Below are positions 22,196 to 33,760 of a stretch of DNA of 64,000 nt, in pieces (the first letter of the stretch is position 1; each line of letters opens with the position of its first letter). Source of the stretch: Pterois miles. Lineage: Eukaryota > Chordata > Actinopteri > Perciformes > Scorpaenidae. The position numbers and the translations under genes are program-made. The stretch is from assembly GCA_947000775.1 (NCBI GenBank), contig CAMQGK010000110.1, positions 24,401,501 to 24,465,500 on the forward strand. The letters run 5' to 3'. Below the pieces are notes generated by a model. That model ran no database searches. It saw only the letters and a list, made by a program, of their open reading frames with translations, and was not told where the DNA came from.

Positions 22196-25100
22196 TGCAG
22201 TTGTCCTTCTTGACGCTCTGAAGATCCCATGGAAGAACTGTACCTAGCTACAATTTAATGATTTTTGACTAAACAGTCATGCGACTCGAGAAAGGTGAAC
22301 ATAATTGCCACCTGCCCCTGCAGTTTGCCTCAGTTCTTTGGAGCTTTAAACAGCTTTACTGTTTAGCTTCACTCTCACTGCTCTCATAGCGTAAGTTAGC
22401 GACTAGCTGGTGAACATAGCTGAGATTTAGATGTATAGATACTGTTTGCTAACAAGTTAAAATAAAAGACAATTTCATGTCAGTGTTGTGTTGAGACCTT
22501 GTTTCCACTGCCCCATATTGGTAAAAAAACGTTAATGCAGGGTTAACTTACAGTACTGGACCAGAGGGCAACCTCCAGGTCTGAAAAGTGAAGCCAGGCT
22601 GACAGCTTTTAGCTTGGCTCAAAATCTCACAAGACTCGAGTCTCAAGGCACCCAGACGCAATGCATTGTGGGGCTGTTGAGTATGTGCAGAAAGCTCATG
22701 TCCAGTGGGCTACCTCTGGGTCTGAAAAACCAAAAATGAAATCTGTTTCAATCAATGTCTGAAAAGTTCATGAAAGTTAATTATAGTCTTGTTGGTTGGC
22801 TAAAAATGTTTCATTCAACACTCACTTGAGCTTCACCCTCTCAGTGAGGCGACAGCCAAAATGCCGAACTCAACTGACTCTTGTCACTGTGGGAATACAG
22901 TGCAACCAAGAAACCTGACATTCAAGCTACACGACTGTTCTTTGTGACGTAGATTTTTGCTTTATTTATAGAAGAACTATTTTCTCAATCAGCTTCTCAC
23001 TCACTGTGATTGATTGGGTGCTACGTGAACGCAATTTTTTGGAAAATTTAACACTTTGGGTTATTTCACATGATGTATTTGTGTTTTGACTGGGAAGGTC
23101 CTGATAGCAAAAGCTTGTTGCTTGTGGGGTTGTTTGGTTATATTGTAGGGCCACTGGCAATCAGTTCTGCTCAAATTAAGCTTTTTAGTGTTAAAGTCTT
23201 AATAATAAATATCTAAGGATGCTTCTTCTTTACTTTGATGTCACTTATTTAGTCCTGACTATTAAGGGTTTAGAGAAATACTTAAGATCTGAAACCTGTT
23301 TTTCAGGAGTTTTTCAACCTGTATTATCTGATGCTAAAAGGAAGTCTTGTGGCAGAGTATCATTTTAAACATCAAACCTTTGCAATACAAACTCAGCCAA
23401 CTCCCAGGGAAAGATGCAGTGAATAAATAATGGTGATATTGCATCACCATCCATAGAGGTCCACCTTCGCTGATAGAAGCTCATTCTTCCCATTTCGGAT
23501 GACAACTCTGCCAAATTGCACGTCATTTTGCATATATCTAGCAGAATAAATACCTCATTCCACCAACACTCGCTCAGCCTCTGCACCTATGACATAATTC
23601 ATCTTTATTTGCTGCTGTTTATTTGGCCTTCACTGGTAGTATAAAGCTGTTATCATCTTGTATGGTATTTGTGTGTAGCCTATGTATCCGTGTCTGTGGC
23701 TGTTCTTGTCGCTGCTGGAGTGTCTGTATGTCGCAGCTGTTTACTTGGCCGTATACAAAGATCTGCCACTGTGTCGAGCGGCCCCGTTGACAGGTAACAA
23801 TGCCACTGGCTGAGGGGGGTCCCCGCAGAACCGGCAGTCCTTTTGGAACGGCGTCTAGAATAGTTCTGCCATTGGTTCACCAAACCCATTACGACGAACA
23901 CAGACACGCAGCAGCTGCCCAGTAACGCTGTAGCCGCCTGGCAGAAATCTGACTTCAAATCTGAAACCTTTTTGTGTTTTGTAATCGTCAATGAAACTGC
24001 ATTGACTAAGGCAGAGAAAATGACATGTATACACGGCCCACGTGGAGCAACTTAGTCAAGAGCGAAGAGGACAAGGTTGTCTTAACCTCTTAGAAAGATT
24101 TCCTTAACAGTGCAGAGCTAATATTGATTATTACTGACATAATCCCAGTTTCCCAGAATAAATATTTCCATGATGCAGAGCACAACATGACCTATGCTTT
24201 ATATGAATCCATACTCCTCTGTCATATTCTCAGGTAGCTTTGGGTATTTTAAACAAATATGACAAAAATGTGTACTCAAACTCCCCTGATGCTTTTCGCA
24301 AGAGAGAAAATGGAACATACGCGTCTCGCTACCTAGACTTGTGAAATAACAGCTGGGATGCAATATAGACTGAAATGAAGGGTGTTTCTCGTTCACCTTG
24401 AATCTTGGCTTGGATCCCAGATACAAACAAGTAAAAAAGGCAGATACCGAAACTCAGTAGAAGTAGGAGTAGCCCATATGCTCATGCATAATCATAATGT
24501 TCAATATCCTAATCTAAGAGATTATCGTAAAATCGAACAGTGACAAGGACACAGAAGTATTCTCATTATGGTAGCACTGTGTATTATCTCATATTAATCT
24601 TGCCGCATTCTGAGTTTAATGACTTGTGTAAAAGAGCCAAAAAGTCAAGGGAAGATGGAATCTTGTTTAACCTAAAGCTGGAGCTGATCTCGTAGTGATA
24701 CTTTTACTGTAAATGTCAAAACCTGAAATGTGAAACTAACAAAAACAGCAGCTTGTAGCAGCTAAATGGTAAATGCACTTGTGTTTCCTCCATATCACCA
24801 TCTCACAAATGTGGTGAAATTAGCACAAACTCTGAAATGAAAACTAGATGTCGTGAACAAAAGGATGTGAGAAATAAGCTCTTCAACCACAAATTGGATT
24901 TTAAAGAGCTAACACGGTCCATGGAAGTTGTCAGCATCCATAACGATGCAACCTTTATGATTAAATTGTTTACTAGAGCACCAAGTTCTTCATAGATTTA
25001 GCCTTGTAATTTTCACTCTCAAAGTGCACCAGATTTATGCATTTAACTTGTTGGAAATTTTCTTCCAGGGGAGCACCACAGTCTCCCAAAGTCTTGTGGG

Positions 25101-25946
25101 AAATACTGCATTAGTCCACGTCATCCACAGCTTCAATACTCATTTTTGCTAATACAGTCAGGCTTTTTCAATGTGTAACTTGGACGTATAACAGCGTTGG
25201 TTAAAGTCTCGATTTGATGTTGACAATTTAAATGATTTGGTTAGTAAAGATTAAATAACTTCAGCTACAAGGTCAAACTTTTGTTTTGAGTATGCATGCA
25301 TAAAAGGGCTGACACATTTTGTAGATCGCAACTGCCTTGTAATGTAATGTTAGCTTGTCACTCGAAACGGAAAATTAAGTCAGTAAGTAGCGAAGTAATT
25401 TGGACAAATGAATTATGTTAGTTAGAATTCATTCAAACTTGAATGCATAACTACAGTAAGAAGAAGTTTAATGATGAAATGGTTCTACAAGGTCACATTG
25501 ATGTTTACAACGTGCAGTTTGGAGTTATAACTTGAACTTTCACTTTCATTTTAAAATCTTTCATTCAAATTTCACCTGTTTGCGTCCCCATATCTTTAAC
25601 TGGTTGTTATGAAACGGTGTCCAACAAAACAGGACGTTGATTTGAAACTGAATTTTCCCTTGAAGTCATGGTGGAAGTATTTTTGGTGTGAAGCAGAAAT
25701 AAAAATGTTAGATGTAGTAAAGACAAACTCTTTTCTTTTTAAAGGCACATATAATGCTGAAGGCTGAATATATCTGTACTGTATTCACCCTCTGTCTGAA
25801 ACGCTCTATTTTAGCGCCTGTCTCCTTAAGACCCCCTACCCAAAAGGCCCAGGCTTCTCTGATTGGCCACATATTCTAGTTTTCAGCATCTGCGCTGTAA
25901 GTGACTTGACAGCGTCGCTGCAACCGGGGACTAACTGTGATCCCTG

Positions 25947-26351
25947 TACACCTGGCATAACAATGCATCGCATATCCAGATTGTATCTAGATATGATGTA
26001 ACCTGATTGTATTTACACCCGGTGTTAATATGTGTCTCCAGCTTCCACACTGAGATCCCATTGAGACCTGATCGCTCTGTCTGAAAGGGATGAGAAGAAG
26101 CCTTCGGAGGGCTGCGCTTGCTTGCAGCCAGGCACTGCCGGAGAGGCGATGTGTAATGTGCGGAAAACGCATTTGCACTTTCATTCAATGCAATCACAAT
26201 GCGTCCCTGATCACCTCCGGAGGGTGTCTGGCCAATCGGATCACGATCCATCCTCAGTGCAATTTGGGTGCATTTCCACTTGTACTTTCATGTGGTCAAG
26301 CATCATCTGATTGTAATCCAGTCACCCAAAATGCATTTTAATGCAGGTGTA
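25947..26351. mobile_element. MITE-like element with about 50-bp terminal inverted repeats
   Basis: The left end TACACCTGGCATAACAATG and the right end (read inverted) TACACCTGCATTAAAATGC match over roughly 50 bp with gaps, including ATGCAT, CCAGATTG/CTGGATT and ATGATG. The length is 405 bp and it is non-coding. No clear target duplication was seen, so the superfamily is undecided. Confidence 0.65.
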
Positions 26352-26688
26352 GAGGGTGTGTGTGAACTATATATGGTAGGGATGTGCATTCCAAGCAAAA
26401 GTACTATTTGAAAATCCCTGGAAATTAATTGATTATTTGAAAATTTGCACGACCCACAAGCCAGACACAGTGGGGGGAAAACAAAATGTAGCGTCAGCAC
26501 ATTTTCCCTTCTAATGCTGTGGATTAAGAGTTTAATTCAACCTTACTGTTGGAACAGTGGAAGAGTTCAGTGGAAAGATAAACCATGATGGTTCTGGTGA
26601 CTTTTAGTTTGTTTCTGTCGGGTTTGAATGACAATATGTTACGCTGCTCGAACAGCTGATCTACCTGCTGAAACTCGGGGGTGTGACG

Positions 26689-26689
<1 letters not shown>

Positions 26690-26753
<64 letters not shown>
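26690..26753. repeat. (CA)32 microsatellite
   Basis: An uninterrupted CA/TG run of about 64 bp in intron 2. Confidence 0.97.
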
Positions 26754-26754
<1 letters not shown>

Positions 26755-27366
26755 CCTGTGCTGACAGAAAAGAGAAGATCTTAACGTTTTCCTGATAGTA
26801 ACATTACTATAGGCAGTGCCTGCAACAGTTGATACAACAGAAATATATAGTATATGTTTTAAGACGGGACAAACTATTCAATTTCAGTTTGAATAATCGA
26901 AAATCATGACCCATCATCATGAGTGTAGCAGCACTTCTACCAGTAACTGAATAGTCGTGACATCACAACCTTACATTGAAAGGCACAGTTTCTGAATACG
27001 GCTGTGCGCATTTCTCCATGGAGTGTTTTGATACTTTCACAGTATTTACATAGCACTTTGACCTGCTTTATGATCCAAAAAGACAAAGAAATCTTACTAT
27101 CACTTCCCTCGCTACCTGCGGTTGAAGTGGTTAAGGCCCACCTGGAGGAAAGTCTGGACAGGAGGTGGGAGAAAATAGTACCCCACCCCTTACCGACTGC
27201 CCAAAGCAGATAAATCAATACTTTAACAGATGGATCAGGAAACTTTGACAAAAGCAGCCCAAGATGGACCTGAAGAAGTAACCTCAATGTGTTTGCATAT
27301 TTTCTGCTTACTTCACAACATGTCAGTAGACATGGCTGGCATTGTGTGTGAGGCACCAGCACTTAC

Positions 27367-27513
27367 GTCTAACATCTTTGAAGTAGATGGTCTGTCTGTT
27401 GGGATTGAGCAGCTGGATGACAGAGTCATCGTTGTCCTTCACTCTGCAGCTGATGGTGGCCGTTTCCCCCTCGATCACCGACACGTTGTCCGTCGCCAGG
27501 TTCTGACCCTCGA
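27367..27513 (-). CDS. cadm1: cadm1 exon 2: N-terminus of mature protein and first half of Ig domain 1
   Basis: This 147-bp internal exon of cell adhesion molecule 1, a homophilic/heterophilic immunoglobulin-superfamily adhesion protein of synapses and epithelia, reads in phase 1 and gives 48 full codons. The translation begins EGQNLATDNVSVIEGETATI and contains SVIQLLNPNRQTIYFKD. That stretch is characteristic of CADM1; as I recall them, CADM2, 3 and 4 have QWSNPAQQT at this place. The first Ig1 cysteine is in ISCRV. The acceptor is TTTTTTTAAG before TCGAGG, and the donor is GTAAGT at 27366-27361. The last base (C) joins CT of the next exon to make proline. An N-V-S sequon lies at the start of the domain. 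No start codon is expected here because the signal peptide is on exon 1, outside the window. Assignment to cadm1 is firm; cadm1a versus cadm1b cannot be decided from this exon. Confidence 0.96.
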
Positions 27514-27827
27514 CTTAAAAAAATAGAGAAAAAAAATGTAATTTTCAGACAGAAGGCGAGAATTCCTGTCTGGATATTTACAGCCTATCAAATATTTATA
27601 TTTGTAATATATATATTTATTTATATTGTATTTCTTACAACTGGGACTGCATGTAAACACATGCACAGTGTGCAGATACGTGAATAGGCCTTGTAGATTG
27701 TTTGGTTGCAGCCATGTCTAATCCTTTTAATATAAGAGCCATGTGCAATGTTTGTCACTATTGATCTCCCCCTGCTCAGAGTGGGCCCTGTGAGTCAGTG
27801 CCAGATGGGCTGTAAGCTCTGCTGCCC

Positions 27828-27960
27828 ACGAAGGTAGAGAGAGACGAGAGGGTAGGAAGAAAAAGAGACAAAGAAAGTGTGTAAGAAAGTGGCGAGTAGT
27901 AGATATGGGCCGGGTGGAGGACGAGAGGGGGAGTTAAACAGAGAGAGATGAGCCGGGCTG
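27828..27960 (-). promoter_or_regulatory. pyrimidine-rich tract upstream of exon 2
   Basis: The plus strand is purine-rich (GAGAGAGACGAGAGGG and similar), so it is CU-rich in the transcript, 315-450 bases before the exon 2 acceptor. It is too far away to be the basal splice tract. Function unknown. Confidence 0.3.
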
Positions 27961-29224
27961 GATGCTGTTTATGGTTGAGCTTTATCAGAGCCCTCCATCT
28001 GAGGTTCCATGTGACCAATGTGCGCTCCGTGTGCTCAGCTGTTCTGTATCTCTAGGAATAAAAGTGCTGTAAGCGTCTGAGTCACCCTCTCTGTACACTG
28101 GCATTGTTGCCACCGACAGGCCCTGGACCTTGTCATCGTAACTTACACCCCACACAAAAAGCCTAGCTTTGCCCCCCGCCCCCCCGAAGAGAGAGGAGGG
28201 AATCAAAAGTCACCTTGTGCTATATTTATCTGGCAGGTGCCCAAAAAAGCGTAAGGAGAATGGTGAATACGTTTTAATGCCTCAGATTCACACCAACGGA
28301 GGAACAGCGCTCCCAGCCACAGCCCCCGGAAAACATCAAAAGCACATTTGCATGCCCGAGTTGTCAGACACCTCTATTGCATTCTGACATTTACAAAGTG
28401 GAAGAGAAAAAAAAAAAAAAAAACACCTGCATTTTCAGATAGTGATAATGGGAATAGACAGCCAAACTAACATGATTCAAAATGAACTCTGTGAATGCGG
28501 CAAGCAATAAGAAATTAACCTCCTGTGGAGAAAAAGCTCGTCAGACCTGTCTGATGCAATGAACCACCCATTTCATTCCACGCTGCTGCCAGGGATCAGG
28601 TTCAGTACAAAATTGGCAAAAACAGACACAGATTATATCCAAAAAGTACACACTGCAGCTCATTAAAGGTTTTTAATGCTGTTTATATTTACTTGCTAAT
28701 GGGCATTGACATAATCTAATAGTAAACTGTGAAAAAGTTCACAGATATGAACTAAATTAAATAACACAGCAGAATGTGATAGTTCAGTATAGACAAGGAA
28801 ATACCTCCTAACAACCACAAGGGGCAAAGAGGCCAACAGTGAATGATGGATGAGGGTGAATATAAAGAAATGCAATGGTTCTCAACCTTTTTTGCACATT
28901 TTTTCTATTGTTATTATAATGTTTTTATGGACCAGTAGATGGAGGGGTGGGCCGGTGGGGTATATCGTGTAATAACTGTCAAATATTTGAATAATATAAC
29001 ACATACTAGGCTTTTAATCTTAACTTGGCTCCTGTGTAGAAAGTCTCAAATTCTCCCTCACACTGTTTTTACTCATGTTGACTTGTTAATTGCAACAGTA
29101 AGAGCACACGCAGATGGAGAAAACTATTGCCAAACAAGAACACAACTGGGTGATTTGGCAAAACCCCAGCTTTGTCCAATACCAGCACTTTTTTCTTTCT
29201 TTCTCTGTGCATGGCTTCAACAGT

Positions 29225-29900
29225 ATAATTAAAGCTGATGTAGACAGTTTTCTGGACAATTCAATAAAACGCTAGAATTTGAAAACACAGCCCTCTTCCT
29301 GCAGCTTTCCCCTCCTACAGACAACCATGTGCACATGCATGCGCTTCATACGTTAGGTTTTACGAGTAGGCTGCCAGTCGTTCATTTCAAACATCATCCC
29401 GATGCCTGTTCGATCTGGACGCAGCAGTTCTTTGAGAATTACTGCCCCGTTTTCTTTGCAAACTTGTGGGGCAGAAGCATGAAGCCCTTTAAAATGACGT
29501 ACTGTGATTTAAGGTTCTAGCGAGCTACACAGGTGCAGCTGTGAGCTTTTGTCTGTGGTTAGCAGAAAGCAAAACTATTACCAACATTTTCGCTCCATCT
29601 CTGAAACACTTTGCCAATGTTGATAGACTCTATAGGCTGTTGTTGCCAATGCTGGAACAGCAACTTTTCCTGCAGGATGTTCCACCATTGAATCAGGCTT
29701 TCACGATCTAAAGGGACGTGCATGTGCATTTTTAAAATAGCCAATAGGAACGCTCTCTCTGAAATGACCTGTGATTGGCCCGAGTCTCTTGTCACAGGCC
29801 AGATTTCCTATAGCTTGAAAACAGCCATGAGGAGGTGCAGAAGTCTAGTTATCTCTCACAACCCTTGAATTACAATATGCTGAAAGGTTATTATGGATTT
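29225..29900. repeat. fragment related to the 4957-6011 and 2400-3000 repeats
   Basis: It shares CTCTGAAATGACCTGTGATT, GAGGAGGTGCAGAAGTCTAG and CAATATGCTGAAAGGTTATT with the copy at 2840-2950. Only the distal part is clearly alike. Confidence 0.5.
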
Positions 29901-29944
29901 TTTTGCCTGGTGATGCCTAAAAAAGTTTAGAGAAAGATCGCACT

Positions 29945-30300
29945 TACGGTAAATTAACTTTAAAACGATAGTTCAACATTTCTTGCAGAGACTTAGATGA
30001 AAAGATCAGTTTCATATCTGTCTGTTAAATATATGAGTAGGCTACAGCCAGCAGCCTGTTGGTTTAGCTCGCTGGCTTAGCTAACTGGCTACGCTAACGG
30101 CTGCTGGCCCCTATAAAAAGAAGCAGCAGCCTTTGTGTTCAGATTATTTGTCGGCGGGGCTGTTCCCTGCTACATATTTTTGTACAAATTGATCAGATGA
30201 GATATAGCACATTGAATGTCCTTTAGAGGTGCTGGTAAAGCAGATTTTGTTACCTTTGGACAGAGCCAGGCTAGCTGTTTCACCCTGCTATACGCTCAGC
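29945..30300 (+). repeat. diverged copy of the 7797-7995 repeat
   Basis: It shares GACTTAGATGAAAAGATC, CATATCTGTCTGTTAAATAT, CTACAGCCAGCAGCC and GACAGAGCCAGGCTAGCTG with the family. It contains an internal TATAAAAAGAAGCAGCAGCC segment. Confidence 0.5.
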
Positions 30301-30361
30301 TAACTATCTGCTTACTCTACTGTACAATTTACTGTACAGACATGAGAATGTTAACGATCTT

Positions 30362-30430
30362 AGATCTTTATGTTCACTTAACCGCAATCTTTCCAAAAAC
30401 CTTATTGTGGTTAAGTGGACATTAAGATCT
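30362..30430. other. compact hairpin, about 27-bp stem
   Basis: The left arm AGATCTTTATGTTCACTTAA (continuing CCGCAAT) pairs with the right arm ending GTGGACATTAAGATCT. There are 24 Watson-Crick pairs, 2 G-U pairs and 1 mismatch. The loop is about 14 bases. The size would suit a microRNA precursor or a miniature foldback element. Expression is unknown. Confidence 0.6.
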
Positions 30431-32284
30431 GTCATAGACCATGAACTCCACCACTCTTACTTTCCTGAATTGGCATTGTATATAAACCTAAGGGTGCAGA
30501 ATCGTACAAAAATGGAAGTAATTGTGGTTTCTTGGTTCTGACAATCCACTGTGCTGTCATTGATGCACAAATAGGCTGCCCTATAAACAGTTTTAATAAT
30601 AGGCTTTAAGGCTACATGATAATAATTGAGCTTTTTCTTCCGACTGTCATTTCCTCATGGTCAGGTAGCAGCGTGGCCCTGTACATCTGAATTACTGAAT
30701 GAATCCAGTAATGAAAACAAGTAAATAAAGAGATATAATCATGGGCATCACATCACAATAATCTTCATGTGGAGAGCTGAAGTGTGTGTTTGTGATGATA
30801 TCAAGTGTGCTGGAGCTCCTCTGCACATGCACTAGGAGCTGCAGAAGATGAAGCAATGTGGAGTGTTTTTAATGTCTATTTTATTTCATCGCTGTAAAAG
30901 TAATATATTTGGCAGTCAAAACAGCAACACAGAGCGGCCTCAAAGCAAGGTTATTCTGCTCCCAATCTGTTGGACCGAGAGAAAGGGAACGCAATAGATA
31001 AATTCTCCATAAGGTTTAGCAGCCCCAAGCAAGGTTGGTCCCCTTCCAATATCCCAGCCTAGGCTCATCTCCAATTCAAAACACACATAAATAACGTCGC
31101 TGTGATTAGCAATCCCATCAAAGTGAAAACAGGCCACTTTGTGGAACATGGAGGGTTTTTGCAATTGGAGTAAACATTTTCAATTGCCTCGGCATCCTGG
31201 TCATGATTGGGTGCAAATGAGGAGAGGCAGTCATTAATTCTGGTTGGTGGGTGGGGATGGAGGGGGAGTGGGCAGAGGCATGGCACAGATGACTGGCTGA
31301 TAAATTCACACTCATTCCAGCAGCTGTCTGGAAGAGTAAAGTGCCTGTATCTCTACACATGGCTGCCCTCCTGTTCCTGCATCACAACATACTGAATGAA
31401 ACAGTCAGAGGAAATACAGACCTTCAAAAGTCTGTGCGCTCTCTGAGGGGATGTACAATCTGGCATCAAGTGCCTGGCATGGAGGCTCGTCTCATCAGCC
31501 GTACTCAAAATGCAAAACAGCAACTGCCCCTCCCCCTCCCAACCAGTTTTAACAAAAGTTGACGAAATCAGGAAATATTAGCAGGCCAGCTCCTCCAGCA
31601 GAAGTTCGGAGACAGGCACCTTTGAATAAAGCTGGCTCCTTCTTTGAACTTTTCTCTCTTGTTTTCACATCAAAAGACATGAAAGGGGAAGTGAAAAGCA
31701 GGACAGCCATCCCCCAATTCCTCTCCCTTGAGTCACGGCTGTCTGCAGCCGTCGTGTCCTTTCAAGGAACAACCAGGACTATAGCCAGTCATTAACAATA
31801 AAAGTTTCTCCCTATCCTCCTCTGATGCTGCCGTTTCTCCGCCGCGGCGTCTTTATCCAGCTCAGTCATTAAACCCTGATCCTCATGATGAAATGCTGTT
31901 TTAAGAATGTTCACAAGTAAGAAGGCCTCTGTCTCAGGGTATAATTAGCGCCGTGCCATATCTTCCCTACCCTTTGCAAGGGAAGGTTTAAAAAATTTCA
32001 TACCTACTAATTTGACCATCTTTTTTTTTCTGTCCAGCAAAGACAAGCTCTCCTAGAACCTCATTGACTGTATAATGACGCTAAAACATGACTCGAAAAT
32101 AAGGCTGTGCAGCCTGAGCAATTCACCAACTGTAATGTTAAAATTATCATTTTTTTCTGAAGCAAATGAAATGATCGATACTCTGTAATGATTAGGCCCC
32201 ACTTTATAATGGGGTATCCTTATAAAGGCTTTATAAATCGTATTTAAACCATTTTATGAAGCTTTATAGATCAGTTTTTAGTAT

Positions 32285-32770
32285 GTCTGTCAAAGTTAAT
32301 GTGATAGCATTGCATTAACGCAAATTTGTTTTAATGCCACTAATTTTTTTATCACAATCTCAGAAGATGTATCAGGCTCAGTTTTAAAGTCAGAGTGAAG
32401 GCGAAATAACAATCTAAACTTTCTGGCGAGGAAAGACTGTCATGGCCATTTTCAAAGGGGTCCCTTGACCTCTGACCTCAAGATATGTGAATGTAAATGG
32501 GTTTTCTGGGTACACGAGTCTCCCCTTTACAGACATGAACACTTTATGATAATCACATGCAGTTTGGGCCAAGTCATAGTCAAGTCAGCACACTGACACA
32601 CTGACAGCTGTTGTTGCCTGTTGGGCTTATTGTTTTATGTTAAATGCAGTACCTGTGAGGGTTTCTGGACAATATTTGTCTTTGTTTTGTGTTGTTAATT
32701 GATTATAAATAATAAATATATACACATATTTTAATAAAGCAACATATTTGCCTACTGCGTTGACTTCCCT
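32285..32770 (-). mobile_element. inverted copy of the 49925-50575 element
   Basis: On the minus strand it shares long stretches with 50054-50570. Examples are CAGCTGTCAGTGTGTCAGTG, GCATGTGATTATCATAAAGT, TCTGTAAAGGGGAGACTCGT and CATTTACATTCACATATCT. It is truncated or diverged at the end nearest 32770. Confidence 0.75.
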
Positions 32771-33280
32771 TTCAGGGGGCTGCAGAGGGTCTACATTACC
32801 AACGTTTATAACTGCATTGTTACCAAACAGAGATGATAAACACCAGTTAACCTGGCGACCCAAAGTAGTCTAATTTCTGACTTATTACTGATCCATAAAG
32901 CATCACTACATGGTTTATTAACCATTTTTAAAGCATTAGGTAGAAGTTAGTTGGTTAGAAATCAGTATCTGCCTCCCAAGGACTCACAACGCTGTTAACT
33001 GCTCCCTTTTAATAATTTTTTTACTTTATTACACAAGGAAAGGTCTCATGATTCAAGCCCACATTTGTCTGGTGCAGAATAATGAATGTGACAAATTCAT
33101 AATGCAGTAAAGTTAATTATTTTAGGGCAGTGCTTAAAAGTGTCCTTGGGATGCAGAAACACAGTTTGTGTTTTTCTTTCTTTGCTAATACTAACTAAAA
33201 TCCCAGAAGTGCAGTCAATATTTCACGGTAACCTCACAGAACCCAACAAAGACCTGAAGGGCTATTTCACCTCTTCTAGT

Positions 33281-33760
33281 CAGGGCTGGGTGATAAATCA
33301 ATATGATAATTTATCGTCTTACAATGGAATCGTAACATGACGAAATATAGAGATACTATGATACACACTGTTGACTAAATTGATAATAACAAGGATAAAG
33401 TAACTCAAGTTTCTCAGAAAATCTGACTCAGTTAAATCATATTATTGTCTTACGTATTTGTGTGCATGCATCTAAACATAGTGTATAGCTGGAAATATTG
33501 ATTTTTCTCTATAATTACATTTGAAACTGTTCTTCACTGAAGTTCTAAATTAAATGAGAAGTACTCTGTATTTAACAAGTATTTAACTCACACTGGAGTA
33601 TATAAAAATAAACTTTACCATGCAGGTATTTTATAAAGACTATTTGTTCATTGAGTTACCAGAAAAGATGCCATATCGTGATACATATCGTTATCAAGAT
33701 ATGAAAATATGACATTAGCAATATCGGGATAGAAGACTTTGGCCATATCATCCAGCCCTA
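33281..33760. mobile_element. hAT-like MITE with 8-bp target duplication
   Basis: The ends are CAGGGCTGGGTGATA and, inverted, TAGGGCTGGATGATA. The element is flanked by a perfect direct repeat CTTCTAGT (33273-33280 and 33761-33768). Eight-base target duplications are the hallmark of hAT transposons, and GGGCTGGGYGAT ends are common in fish MITEs. The 480-bp interior is AT-rich and non-coding. Confidence 0.88.

Larger units (their letters stand above)
20883..27366 (-). other. cadm1 intron 2
   Basis: A 6.5-kb intron splitting Ig1. It contains a pyrimidine-rich tract (minus strand) next to the exon 3 acceptor, a dispersed repeat at 21960-22195, fragments of another at 22555-22910, an inverted-terminal-repeat element at 25947-26351 and a (CA)32 microsatellite at 26690-26753. 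No coding exon was found. Confidence 0.9.

Noticed and set aside
27828..27960. Possible promoter or exon 1 of cadm1 near exon 2
   Set aside because: No CpG-rich core, TATA or signal-peptide frame joined by a donor. It is purine-rich intronic sequence.
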